Assembly: GCA_963699345.1 (NCBI GenBank) | Contig: CAVOTL010000003.1 | Coordinates: forward strand, 248,001-312,000 | DNA length: 64,000 nt | Direction: 5' to 3' | From: Bog-756 sp963699345 | GTDB taxonomy: Bacteria; Actinomycetota; Acidimicrobiia; Acidimicrobiales; RAAP-2 | The notes under the pieces: model-generated | Told to the model about the DNA's origin: nothing | The model's input: the letters and a program-made list of their open reading frames with translations, nothing else | The model's database searches: none | Shown: positions 44,222 to 52,442 of the stretch, one piece after another | How the letters are laid out: each line of letters begins with the position of its first letter | Numbering within the stretch: the stretch's first letter is position 1 | Program-made: the position numbers and the translations under genes

Positions 44222-45963
44222 GCCCGACCGGACCGGCCGACCGCCGGCCGGTCGATCCCCGCCTGCTCGGCCGGGCCCGGGCCACCCGCCGCTACCTGGT
44301 CGGCGCCGTCGTCGTCGGACTCGTCGGGACGGCGGCCCTGGTGGCGCAGGCCGCGCTGCTCGGCGCCATCGTCCAAGAGGTCCTGATCGACCACGACGGC
44401 CTGGCGCGCACGCTCCCGGCCCTCGTCGCCCTCGGGGGCGCCTTCGCCGTGCGGGCCGCCGCCGCCTGGGCGGGCGAGGTGGCCGCCCACCGCACGTCGG
44501 CCAAGGTCACCTCGACCCTGCGGCGCCAACTGCTCACCCGGGCCGTGGCGCTCGGTCCGTCGTGGCTGGCCGGTGAGCGCACCGGTGAGCTGGCCGCGTC
44601 GGCCACCCAGGGCGTCGACGCCCTCGACGGCTACTTCGCCCGCTACCTCCCGACGCTGATCCTCTCCGCCCTGGCGCCCGTCGTGCTGTTGGCCTGCATC
44701 GTGCTGCGGGACTGGTTCTCCGCGGTGATCCTGGCCGCGACGGTGGCGGTGATCCCGCTGTTCATGATCCTCCTCGGCCTGGAGGCGACCCGGAACGCCG
44801 ACCGGCAGTGGGCCCGGCTGTCCGGCCTGGCCGCCACCTTCTACGACCTCCTCCAGGGTCTGCCCACGCTCCGGGCGTTCGGGCGGACCGAGGACGGCCG
44901 CCACACCCTCGAACGGGCCAACCGGGAGCTCCACGACGAGACGATGTCGACCCTGAAGGTGGCCTTCCTGTCGTCGTTGGCGCTCGAGACCATGGCCTCG
45001 GTGGGCACCGCGCTCGTGGCGCTCTTCCTCGGCCTGCGCCTCCTGCACGGCACGCTGCCGCTCGGCACCGCCCTGGCCATCCTGGTGCTGGCCCCCGAGG
45101 TCTACCTCCCGCTGCGCCGGGCCGGCGCCGAGTTCCACGCCGCGGCCGAGGGGAGGGCGGCGGCCGCCCGCATCCTCGACGTGCTGGACGATGCCGACGC
45201 CGTCCCCCTCCCGTCCGAGGAGGTCGTCCCGCCCCTTCCCGACCCGCGCCGCCATCCGCTCCGTCTGGTCGACGTCACGGTGCGCCACACCGGCCGGGCC
45301 CAACCGGTGCTCGACGGCGTCGACCTCACGCTCGCCCCGGGGGAGCACGTGGCCGTGGTGGGCGAGTCCGGGGCGGGCAAGTCCACGCTGCTCGCCGTGC
45401 TGCTCGGCTTCGTGGTGCCCGAGCACGGCGGGGTGGTCGTCGGCGACCAGCGGCTGACCGCCGGTTCGATGCGCGAGTGGCGTCGCCAGGTCGCCTGGGT
45501 GCCGCAACGGCCCGCGCTGGTCCGGGGCACCCTCGAGGACAACCTGCGGCTCGGCAACCCCGACGCCAGCGACGCCGAGGTCGCCCGCGCCCTGGTGCAC
45601 TCCGGCCTCGACGGTCTGGTCGGGCGACTGCCCGGAGGCCTCCGCACGCCGGTGGGCGAAGGCGGGCTGACCCTCAGCGCCGGCGAGCGTCAGCGCATCG
45701 CCATCGGTCGGGCGGTCCTCCGCGACGTTCCCGTGGTCCTGCTCGACGAGCCGACCGCCCACCTGGACGCCGCCCGGGAGGACGACCTGCGCGCGCTCCT
45801 CGCCCCGTGGCTCGAGGACCGGACGGTCGTCATGGCCGCCCACCGCGGCGGCCTCGTCGGTCGTGTCGACCGCACGATCTCGCTGGTGGCCGGCCACGCC
45901 GTGACGGCGGAGTCCGTCGACCCGGCGCGGGCGGCCGCCACCACCTTCGGGGTACCCCGGTGA
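44218..45963 (+). CDS. cydD: Cysteine/glutathione-type ABC exporter CydD (start probably CTG)
   Basis: Membrane domain with six helices, then ATPase: Walker A 'VGESGAGKST', signature 'LTLSAGERQRIAIGRAV', Walker B 'VVLLDEPTAHLD'. It is needed with CydC to assemble cytochrome bd. The first canonical start in frame (GTG 44341) would cut helix 1 in half. The frame upstream clearly codes ('DPRLLGRARATRRYLVGAVV') back to a CTG at 44218 that overlaps the cydB stop as CTGA, with GAGGGCGG upstream. That would be a rare CTG start by coupling, giving 581 residues. No ATG/GTG/TTG exists in the interval. Confidence 0.85.
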   Translation: MSPTGPADRRPVDPRLLGRARATRRYLVGAVVVGLVGTAALVAQAALLGAIVQEVLIDHDGLARTLPALVALGGAFAVRAAAAWAGEVAAHRTSAKVTSTLRRQLLTRAVALGPSWLAGERTGELAASATQGVDALDGYFARYLPTLILSALAPVVLLACIVLRDWFSAVILAATVAVIPLFMILLGLEATRNADRQWARLSGLAATFYDLLQGLPTLRAFGRTEDGRHTLERANRELHDETMSTLKVAFLSSLALETMASVGTALVALFLGLRLLHGTLPLGTALAILVLAPEVYLPLRRAGAEFHAAAEGRAAAARILDVLDDADAVPLPSEEVVPPLPDPRRHPLRLVDVTVRHTGRAQPVLDGVDLTLAPGEHVAVVGESGAGKSTLLAVLLGFVVPEHGGVVVGDQRLTAGSMREWRRQVAWVPQRPALVRGTLEDNLRLGNPDASDAEVARALVHSGLDGLVGRLPGGLRTPVGEGGLTLSAGERQRIAIGRAVLRDVPVVLLDEPTAHLDAAREDDLRALLAPWLEDRTVVMAAHRGGLVGRVDRTISLVAGHAVTAESVDPARAAATTFGVPR

Positions 45964-47643
45964 CCGCCGGGCCCGGACCGCTGACCCGGATCCTGCGCAT
46001 CGGCGCGCCGGACGGACCGAGATTCGCGGCCAGCACCGCGCTGGGCGTGGCGGCGGCGCTGTGCACGGTCGGGCTCCTCGCCTGCTCCGGGGCCCTGATC
46101 GACAAGGCCGCCCTCCGGCCCCCCCTCTACACGCTGACCGTCCTGATGGCCGCCGTGCAGCTGCTGGCCCTGGCCCGGGGCCCGCTGCGCTACGCCGAAC
46201 GCCTCGTCTCCCACGACGCCGCCCTCGGCGCCCTCGGCCGCGTGCGCCTGTGGCTCTACGACCAGATCGCGCCGCGGTCCCCGGCCGGAGTGGCGGGATG
46301 GCGGGACGGCGATCTCCTGGCCCGGGCCACCGCCGACGTGGACCTGCTGCAGGACGTCTACCTGCGGGGCGTCGCCCCGCTCCTGGTGGCCGGCGTCACC
46401 GCCGTGGTCACCGTGGTCGTGGTGACCCTGGTGCTGCCCGCCGGCGGCCTGGTGCTGGCCGGGTTCCTGCTCGGTGGAGGGGCGGCGGCGTCGGGACTCG
46501 CCTGGTACCGCCGGCGGCACCTCGGCGGCGGGGAGGGCGCGTTGCGCGGTGAACTGGGTGCCGACGTCGTCGAACTCCTCCAGGCCGCGCCGGACCTCGT
46601 CGCCATGGGCCGCGACGAGGAGTACCTGGAGCGCGCCCTCGCCTCCGACGCCGCCCTCGAACGGCGCGCCCGCCACCGGTCGTGGTCCGACGGTGCCGTG
46701 TCGGCCCTCGTCGTGCTGTGCACCGGTGGCGCCGTCATCGGCCTGCTCGCGGTGTCCACCGCGGCCATCGCCGCCCATCGGATGCCCGCGTTCATGGCGG
46801 CCGTCCTCCCCCTGGTGGCCCTCGGCGCCTTCGAGGTCGTGACCCCGGCCGCCGACGCGGTGGGACGCATCGCCGACCACCGCGAGGCGGCGGCCCGGCT
46901 GGTGGCGGTGGCCGACCTGCCGGTGCCGGTCTCGGACCCCGACGGGCCCGCACCCGTGCCCGACGGTTCGGACGTCGCCCTCGAAGATGCCGTCCTCCGC
47001 TACACGCCCGGGGGCCCGGCGGTGCTCGACGGACTGTCCCTGGCCGTAGCCCGAAGGCCGCCGCCTGGCCGTGGTGGGGCCGAGCGGGGCGGGCAAGAGC
47101 AGCATCGTCAACGTGCTCCTGCGCTTCTGGGGTCTGGAATCGGGCACCGCCCGGCTCGGCGGGACCTCCCTCGCCGACCTGACCCAGGACGCGGTGCGCG
47201 GTCGGATCGGCTGGGTCGGCCAGGATGCGCACCTCTTCCCGACCACCATCGCCGGGAACATCGCCGTGGCCCGGCCCGGCGCCCCGCCCGAGGAGATCGC
47301 CGAGGCGGCCCGGCGGGCCCAGCTGGGCCCGTGGATCGACTCGCTGCCCGACGGCATGGACACCCCGGTCGGCGAGCGGGGGGCCCGTCTGTCCGGTGGC
47401 CAACGCCAACGGGTGGCCCTGGCCCGCGCCCTCCTGGCCGGCGCGCCGGTGCTGGTGCTCGACGAGCCCACGTCCGGGCTCGACCGTCCGACGGCCCGCC
47501 GACTGCTCGACGACGTCGTCACGGCGTCGGGGGGCACGACGGTCGTCTACATCACCCACCGGGACGAGGAACTGGCCCCGTTCGACGACGTGGCCGTGGT
47601 GGACGCCGGCCGCGTCACGGTCGGACCCGCACCCCGCCCCTGA
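45960..47643 (+). CDS. cydC: ABC exporter CydC, frameshifted before the ATPase Walker A
   Basis: GTG 45960 overlaps the cydD stop (GTGA). The membrane half is intact ('YAERLVSHDAALGALGRVRLWLYDQ' is typical). The frame then slips at 47054-47055, where an extra A turns 'VARGRRLAVVGPSGAGKSS' into another frame. The ATPase follows in the new frame with Walker A 'VGPSGAGKSS', signature 'LSGGQRQRVALARAL' and Walker B 'VLVLDEPTSGLD'. Corrected length is 560 residues. If the slip is real, CydDC assembly and hence cytochrome bd would fail despite intact cydAB, which makes a consensus error more likely. Confidence 0.9.
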
Positions 47644-47645
47644 CC

Positions 47646-47660
47646 GGGTCGGACCGACCC
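47646..47660. terminator. Palindrome GGGTCGGACCGACCC between convergent cydC and GNAT genes
   Basis: This perfect 7-bp inverted repeat around one base starts two bases after the cydC stop and 27 bp before the convergent GNAT stop. Position suits a bidirectional terminator, but there is no T-tract and the loop is tight, so support is weak. Confidence 0.3.
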
Positions 47661-47686
47661 TGCCCGGCCCGGCCCGGCCGACACCC

Positions 47687-48253
47687 TCAGTCCTGGGCGC
47701 TCCCGGTGCCGATGGGGAATCCGACGGTCACGGTGCCGCCCTCCGATGCCGTCGTGACCGCGAAGCCCGAGGACAGGAAGACGCTCAACATGGCCCGGTT
47801 CTCACTCAGGGTCTGGGCGCAGAACCGGGTGATGCCGTGCGGCCGGGCCGCGTCGGCCAGATGGGCGAGCAGGCGCGAGCCGATGCCCCGGTGCTGGTAG
47901 TCGTCGGTGACCACGAAGGCCACCTCCGCCTCGTCGGTACCCGGCAGGCGTTCGTAGCGGCCCACCCCGACGATGCGGTCGCCGTCCGTCACCACGAAGG
48001 CCAGCCGGTCGACGTAGTCGACGTGGGTGAAGCGGTCGAGCTCGCCGTCGGACAGGTGCGGGTGGGCGAAGAAGAAGCGGCGGTACACCGACCGGGCCGA
48101 CAGGCTCTCGTGGAAGGCCGTCATGGCCGGGCCGTCGGTGCCCCGGATGGGGCGGAAGACGACCTCGGTGCCGTCCGACAGCCGTTCGACCGACTCGAGT
48201 CCCGAGGGATAGCCGGGGATGGGCGCCGGCCCGCTGTCGGTTCCGTCGACCAT
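47687..48253 (-). CDS. GNAT-family N-acetyltransferase (Pat-like domain)
   Basis: This is a 188-residue single GNAT domain. 'VVFRPIRGTDGPAMTAFHESLSARSVYRRFF' and 'HVDYVDRLAFVV' resemble the acetyltransferase domain of Pat protein-lysine acetylases. 'YQHRGIGSRLLAHLADAA' holds the acetyl-CoA R/Q-x-x-G-x-G/A loop. No cNMP-binding domain is attached. ATG 48253 is preceded by TACGAT and six bases, hence probably leaderless. In mycobacteria Pat-type enzymes regulate acyl-CoA synthetases. The neighbourhood (STAS, DevRS, Usp) suggests a stress or hypoxia role. Confidence 0.85.
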   Translation of the reverse strand: MVDGTDSGPAPIPGYPSGLESVERLSDGTEVVFRPIRGTDGPAMTAFHESLSARSVYRRFFFAHPHLSDGELDRFTHVDYVDRLAFVVTDGDRIVGVGRYERLPGTDEAEVAFVVTDDYQHRGIGSRLLAHLADAARPHGITRFCAQTLSENRAMLSVFLSSGFAVTTASEGGTVTVGFPIGTGSAQD

Positions 48254-48259
48254 CGCCCA

Positions 48260-48265
48260 ATCGTA
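48260..48265 (-). promoter_or_regulatory. -10 element TACGAT for leaderless GNAT mRNA
   Basis: On the minus strand TACGAT is followed by exactly six bases and ATG 48253. No ribosome site is present. Confidence 0.5.
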
Positions 48266-48267
48266 CG

Positions 48268-48284
48268 CCCCCGGTGTCCGGGGG
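48268..48284. terminator. Hairpin CCCCCGG-TGT-CCGGGGG
   Basis: A perfect 7-bp GC stem with a 3-nt loop lies between the STAS gene stop (48306) and the GNAT promoter on the same strand. It could end STAS transcription. There is no U-tract. Confidence 0.35.
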
Positions 48285-48305
48285 CCCGGCACGGGCGCTC
48301 CCCGG

Positions 48306-48728
48306 TCAGCGGAGGGCGGGCGGGGGCGGCGTCGGCTTCGCCGGGCGCCCGAAGGGGCCGCTCGTCGGAGCCACCCGCTCCATGGTGCCCCCCGCCGCCC
48401 GGATGCGCCGCTCGACATCGGCGAGGGCCCCGACGGCCGAGGCGTCGACCACCCGCAGTCCGTCCGTGCACAGCTCGATGTGGCGGGTGCCGTCGTCGAG
48501 CAGCTCGCGGACCACCTCGTCCAGGTTGGCCACCGTGGAGGCGTCGAGCCGTCCGGCCATGCGGATGCGCACCGGGTCGGCGTCGACCTCGACCCACAGC
48601 TCGAGGGCGACGTCGCCCCGCCAGTCGGCCGTACCCTGCAGGCGCTCCGGACGGACCGCCGGTGCCGAGGACCGCACCGGCGCACCCGGACGTCCCCGCC
48701 CGATCGCCGGCGTCTGCTCGACCTCCAT
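48306..48728 (-). CDS. STAS-domain protein (anti-sigma factor antagonist-like)
   Basis: This 140-residue protein starts at ATG 48728 after GAGGGGGAG. The last 100 residues form a STAS domain: 'VRIRMAGRLDASTVANLDEVVRELL' then 'HIELCTDGLRVVDASAVGALADVER'. The phosphorylatable position of the DSSG-like loop reads 'VDASAV', so a serine is retained. Such proteins bind anti-sigma kinases, but no partner kinase is beside it. A DevR-like box at 48851-48865 points into this gene. Confidence 0.78.
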   Translation of the reverse strand: MEVEQTPAIGRGRPGAPVRSSAPAVRPERLQGTADWRGDVALELWVEVDADPVRIRMAGRLDASTVANLDEVVRELLDDGTRHIELCTDGLRVVDASAVGALADVERRIRAAGGTMERVAPTSGPFGRPAKPTPPPPALR

Positions 48729-48850
48729 GGACTCCCCCTCCTCGTCGGTGGCGCCGCCGCTCCGCGACGACCTGACCGGCCCCCGACGGTTCCGACCGCC
48801 GGGCCCCGGTCCTGTTCCCACATGATCGTGGAGCGCGATCCCCGGAACCA

Positions 48851-48865
48851 GGTGCCGAAGGTCCC
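48851..48865 (-). promoter_or_regulatory. DevR/DosR-like box GGGACCTTCGGCACC upstream of STAS gene
   Basis: On the minus strand, 12 of 15 positions match GGGACTTTCGGCCCT. A -10-like GATCAT (48827-48822) puts the transcription start ~43 bp from the box centre. It is the weakest of the four boxes. Confidence 0.4.
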
Positions 48866-48974
48866 TTTTCGGACGCAATTCGCCGGTTCACGGGCTGGAG
48901 ACGGTGCCTCGCCGGGCGTCCGGACGACCCCGTGGACCACCCACTCGAGAGGCCGTTCCCGAGGGCCGTCCCAC

Positions 48975-48989
48975 GGGACGTTCGGCCCT
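48975..48989 (+). promoter_or_regulatory. DevR/DosR-like box GGGACGTTCGGCCCT upstream of small helical gene
   Basis: 14 of 15 positions match GGGACTTTCGGCCCT. A -10-like CAATCT (49012-49017) puts the start ~42 bp from the box centre, the expected DevR activation geometry. Confidence 0.5.
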
Positions 48990-49059
48990 ACCGGGTCCGT
49001 CGTCCAACCGCCAATCTGACCCTACAGACGAACCGGAACCATCCCCACCAGGAGAGCCC

Positions 49060-49386
49060 ATGACTTCCACCGGAGAACAGCCGACGATCGACGACAAGGC
49101 CACCATCGAACGGCTCGGGCAGGTGCTCGACGAATGGCGTGGTCGCATCGACGACCTGCTCGTCCAGGCCGACCTCGCCTCGAAGGACGCGTCCGAGTCC
49201 GTGCGCGCCAAGGCGAACGCCGCGCAAAACGCCTACCTGGCGGCCAAGAACCAGCTGCGGCGGATCCCGAAGGACGCCGGGTCCAACCTCGGGTCACTCA
49301 AGTCCGGCGTGGAGAAGTTGATCGACGACCTCCGCCAGGCCTACGAGTCGGCCGAGGCGGCCCTGCGTCGGGTCCGCGGCGAGTAA
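49060..49386 (+). CDS. Small helical/coiled-coil protein, putative DevR target
   Basis: This 108-residue protein starts at ATG 49060 behind AGGAGAG. Nearly all of it is predicted helix with charged heptads ('IERLGQVLDEWRGRIDDLLV', 'RQAYESAEAALRRVRGE') and no cysteine or membrane segment. I do not recognise a family. It has a strong DevR-like box 70 bp upstream, so it may be an abundant hypoxia-induced structural or nucleoid/ribosome-associated protein; that is speculation. Confidence 0.65.
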   Translation: MTSTGEQPTIDDKATIERLGQVLDEWRGRIDDLLVQADLASKDASESVRAKANAAQNAYLAAKNQLRRIPKDAGSNLGSLKSGVEKLIDDLRQAYESAEAALRRVRGE

Positions 49387-49476
49387 CGGGACCGGGTGGA
49401 CGGGCCGCGGCCATGGACCCGGTCACCCACGATCTCTCTCCGATGCCCGAGGACCGTGACGACGACGGTGAACGTG

Positions 49477-49830
49477 ATGTACTCCCAGCTGCTCGAGGCG
49501 GTGCTCGCCAACGAAGCGGACCCCGAGGTGCGGCCGCGGTCCCAGGGACCGCTGGCCGATGTGCTGCGCCTGCGTCACGCCATGGACCGGCGGGCCTCCC
49601 AGGCCGACGGCGACCCCGGCTGGGCGATGCAGGCCGTCGCCGACCAGCTGGCCTACGACGCGGCGCTCATCCGGCTGGCCCGGCGCCGGGGCATCCCGAC
49701 CGACCCGACCCGCTTCGAGATCCCCGAACAGGGGAGGGCCGAGATCGAAGAGGCCCTCGTCGCCGTCGGCGTCAACCTGCCGCGGCGGACCCCACACGAA
49801 CCGGGACCGGCCCCGGGCGCCCCCGCGTGA
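49477..49830 (+). CDS. Small conserved-looking hypothetical protein
   Basis: This 117-residue protein starts at ATG 49477 (GTG 49474 possible). It is helical in the first 80 residues ('MQAVADQLAYDAALIRLARRRGI'), then 'DPTRFEIPEQGRAEIEEALVAVGVNLP' and a Pro-rich tail. No family recognised. It follows the small helical gene by 90 bp and is convergent with devR, and may share the DevR-driven transcript. Confidence 0.6.
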   Translation: MYSQLLEAVLANEADPEVRPRSQGPLADVLRLRHAMDRRASQADGDPGWAMQAVADQLAYDAALIRLARRRGIPTDPTRFEIPEQGRAEIEEALVAVGVNLPRRTPHEPGPAPGAPA

Positions 49831-49856
49831 CGCGGGCGGGGGCCGCCACCGGGGCG

Positions 49857-50528
49857 TCAGGTGCCGGTGGCGTCCGTGCGGCGCTCGTGCTCGGCCCGCT
49901 CGTGGATCCGCGTGGCGTAGGCGGCGGCCTGGGTCCGGCGCTCCATGCCCAGCTTGGTCAGCAGGTTCGAGACGTAGTTCTTGACCGTCTTCTCGGCCAG
50001 GAACATGGCCTCGGCGATCTGTCGGTTCGTCTTCCCCTCGGCGATGAGGTCGAGGATGCGACGTTCCTGATGGGTCAGGGTCGCCAGCAGGGGCTCCTCC
50101 TCGGGACCCTCGCGCAGCCGCCGCAGCACCCGGTCGGTCAGCGCCGGGTCGAGCAGCGACTCGCCGGCCGCCACCCGTCGTACGTCGTCGACCAGGCTGT
50201 TGCCACCCACCTGCTTCAGTACGTAGCCTGACGATCCGGCCATGATCGACGCGAACAGCGCCTCGTCGTCGGCGTACGAGGTGAGCATGATGCAGGCGAC
50301 CGTGGGGGACTGCGCCCGGATGTCACGGCAGACCTCGACGCCGCTGCCGTCCGGCAGCCGCACGTCGAGGATGGCCACGTCGGGCTGGAGGGCGGGGATG
50401 CGGCTGAGGGCGTCCGCCACGGTGCCGGCCTCCCCCACCACCTCGAGGTCGTCGGTGGACTCCAACAGGGAGCGCAGGCCGGTGCGGACGATCTCGTGGT
50501 CGTCGAGCAGGAAGACGCGAATGGTCAT
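49857..50528 (-). CDS. devR: Response regulator of the DevR/DosR (NarL/FixJ) type
   Basis: This 223-residue regulator starts at ATG 50528 behind GGAG. The receiver domain has the acidic pair 'LLDDHEIVRTGL', the phospho-aspartate in 'AILDVRLPDGSG', and the later Thr/Lys ('LTSYADDE', 'VLKQVGG'). The LuxR-type output is 'LTHQERRILDLIAEGKTNRQ' followed by 'FLAEKTVKNYVSNLLTKLGM', nearly identical to the DNA-recognition helix of mycobacterial DevR, including the Lys and Asn that contact the box. This supports the DevR-like boxes found here. It is divergent from its histidine kinase across 53 bp. Confidence 0.9.
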   Translation of the reverse strand: MTIRVFLLDDHEIVRTGLRSLLESTDDLEVVGEAGTVADALSRIPALQPDVAILDVRLPDGSGVEVCRDIRAQSPTVACIMLTSYADDEALFASIMAGSSGYVLKQVGGNSLVDDVRRVAAGESLLDPALTDRVLRRLREGPEEEPLLATLTHQERRILDLIAEGKTNRQIAEAMFLAEKTVKNYVSNLLTKLGMERRTQAAAYATRIHERAEHERRTDATGT

Positions 50529-50581
50529 GGGGCTCCATTTGAGCACGCCGGGGACCCGTTCGTCAGCGTGGGCCCGGCCGG

Positions 50582-51799
50582 GTGCCCCGTGGTGACCACG
50601 TGACCGGGGAGCGGGAACGGATCGACGCCGCCTACAGCGCCATCGACGACCCGTCGAAGCTGCGCCGGATCCTCGAGGCCACGCTGCTCCTCGAGTCCAA
50701 CCTCCACCTCGGTGACCTCCTGAGCCACATCGTGGTCGAGGCCCGCCTGCTGGCCAACGCCCGCTACAGCGCCCTGGGCGTGCTCGACCGCCAGGGGACG
50801 GCGACCACCGAGTTCCTCGTCTCCGGCCTCGACACCGAGGTCGAGGCCCACCTCCTCCAGGGGCCGCTCCCGACGGGCCAGGGGGTCCTCGGGGTCCTGA
50901 TCCGCGATCCCCGGCCGATCCGCATCCCGGTCATCGCCGACCACCCGGCCAGCACCGGATTCCCCCCGGGACATCCGCCGATGACGTCGTTCCTCGGCTC
51001 CCCCATCCGCGTCCGGGACCGCGTCTACGGCAATCTCTACCTGACCGACAAGATCGACGCGGACGAGTTCAGCGCCGACGACGAGTCCGTCATCGAGGCC
51101 CTGGCCGTGGCCGCCGGGATCGCCGTGGAGAACGCCCGCCTCCACCAGCGGGCGGGCGAGGTCGCCGTCTACGAGGACCGCGACCGCATGGCCCGGGATC
51201 TCCACGACGGGGTCATCCAGCGTCTGTTCGCCATCGGCCTGTCCCTGCAGGGCCTGGCGGCCACGCCCGGAGGGAGCGCGGTCGGTCCTCAGCTGGGGCA
51301 GACCATCGCCGAGATCGACGAGACGATCCGCCAGATCCGGGGCACCATCTTCGAGCTGGGGGGCTCCGGCGACGGTCGGGGGATCCGGGCCCGGATGCTG
51401 GCCCTGGCCGACGAGCTCCGGCCGGTGGTGGGCTTCGACGTGCCCGTCGAGTTCAACGGGGCGGTGGACACCTGGGTGTCCACCGCGGTGGCCGACCAGT
51501 TGCTCCCCACCCTGCGCGAGGCCCTCACCAACATCGGTCGCCACGCGCACGCCACGCGGGCCCGGGTGCGGCTCTCGGTGGCCGGGCGGCTCCTCCACCT
51601 GGAGGTCACCGACAACGGCCGGGGCTTCGTCGAGCCGCCGGCCCCGGGCGGAGGCATGGGGCTCCCGAACATGCGCCACCGCGCCGAGGCACTCGGCGGC
51701 ACCCTCCAGGTGACCCATCCGGCCGTCGGGGGCACGACCCTCGTCTGGGAGGTGCCCATCGCCCCCGAGCGGTCCGCCGACGGCGCCGGTGACCGGTGA
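50582..51799 (+). CDS. devS: GAF-domain sensor histidine kinase of the DevS/DosT type
   Basis: This 405-residue kinase starts at GTG 50582 (GTG 50600 possible). One GAF domain (~residues 40-190) ends in 'FLGSPIRVRDRVYGNLYLTDK', the DevS family phrase, and includes the 'GHPPM' segment near the haem-ligand region of DevS GAF-A. The HisKA_3 helix 'RDRMARDLHDGVIQRLFAIG' carries the phospho-His, and the HATPase has 'EALTNIGRHA' and 'DNGRGF'. Mycobacterial DevS has two GAFs and 578 residues; this has one. Whether it binds haem cannot be told. It should phosphorylate the adjacent DevR. Confidence 0.88.
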   Translation: MPRGDHVTGERERIDAAYSAIDDPSKLRRILEATLLLESNLHLGDLLSHIVVEARLLANARYSALGVLDRQGTATTEFLVSGLDTEVEAHLLQGPLPTGQGVLGVLIRDPRPIRIPVIADHPASTGFPPGHPPMTSFLGSPIRVRDRVYGNLYLTDKIDADEFSADDESVIEALAVAAGIAVENARLHQRAGEVAVYEDRDRMARDLHDGVIQRLFAIGLSLQGLAATPGGSAVGPQLGQTIAEIDETIRQIRGTIFELGGSGDGRGIRARMLALADELRPVVGFDVPVEFNGAVDTWVSTAVADQLLPTLREALTNIGRHAHATRARVRLSVAGRLLHLEVTDNGRGFVEPPAPGGGMGLPNMRHRAEALGGTLQVTHPAVGGTTLVWEVPIAPERSADGAGDR

Positions 51800-51887
51800 G
51801 CCCGCCGCCCCGGGGCCGGACCCCCGGCACACCACCCCGGACCGGACCTAGCGTCGCGGGTGGGGCGGGGCGCGCCACGGAAGGACC

Positions 51888-52433
51888 GTGGGCGAGTACC
51901 CCCGGGAGGCACCGGTGCCCGAGCAGACCGAGGTGACCGACGCGGTGGCGGGTCCCGATGCGTCCTCCGCCGTCGACCCGTCCGGCGGCGACGGCCGCCG
52001 TCTGGTGGTCGGGATGGACGGATCCCCCCACGCCCAGGCCGCCCTCGAGTGGGTGGCTACCCTCGCCGAGGCGACCGGGCAGCCGGTCGAGGTCATCGCC
52101 ACGTGGGAGTGGCCCACGGGATTCGGCGCCAACCTCGTCGCCACCGCCGACTACGACCCGCACGCCGATGCCGAGGCCCTGGTGGCCGACGCCGTGCGGT
52201 CCGCCCGGACCCGCCACCCCCGCGTGACCTTCGTCCCCCTGGTGGAGCGGGGCCGACCGTCCACCGTGCTCGTCGACGCATCGTCCGGGGCCGACCTGCT
52301 GGCCCTCGGGAGCCGGGGCCACGGCGAGCTGTCGGGCGTCCTGATCGGCTCGGTCACCGAGCACTGTGTCGCCCATGCCCACTGCCCCGTCCTCGTGGTG
52401 CGCAACGGCGCCGGGCCGCCGGCCCGCCGGTAG
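51888..52433 (+). CDS. Universal stress protein (UspA family)
   Basis: This 181-residue protein starts at GTG 51888 with GGAAGGA upstream. After a ~35-residue acidic N-terminus the Usp fold begins: 'LVVGMDGSPHAQAALEWVATLA'. The ATP-binding 'LALGSRGHGELSGVLIGSVTEHCVAHAHCPVLVV' fits the G-2x-G-9x-G-S/T pattern. Usp genes are typical members of DevR-controlled dormancy regulons. It lies directly downstream of devS on the same strand, although no good DevR box precedes it. Confidence 0.88.
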   Translation: MGEYPREAPVPEQTEVTDAVAGPDASSAVDPSGGDGRRLVVGMDGSPHAQAALEWVATLAEATGQPVEVIATWEWPTGFGANLVATADYDPHADAEALVADAVRSARTRHPRVTFVPLVERGRPSTVLVDASSGADLLALGSRGHGELSGVLIGSVTEHCVAHAHCPVLVVRNGAGPPARR

Positions 52434-52436
52434 GCT
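52431..52436 (+). promoter_or_regulatory. -10 element TAGGCT overlapping the usp stop codon
   Basis: TAGGCT is followed by six bases and ATG 52443. Its first three bases are the UAG stop of the universal stress gene, so one triplet ends a gene and opens a leaderless promoter. Confidence 0.45.
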
Positions 52437-52442
52437 CGCCCG

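Noticed and set aside
50529..50581. DevR box in the devR-devS gap (GGGACCCGTTCGTC)
   Set aside because: Spacing is off by one and the TTCGGCCCT half is missing.
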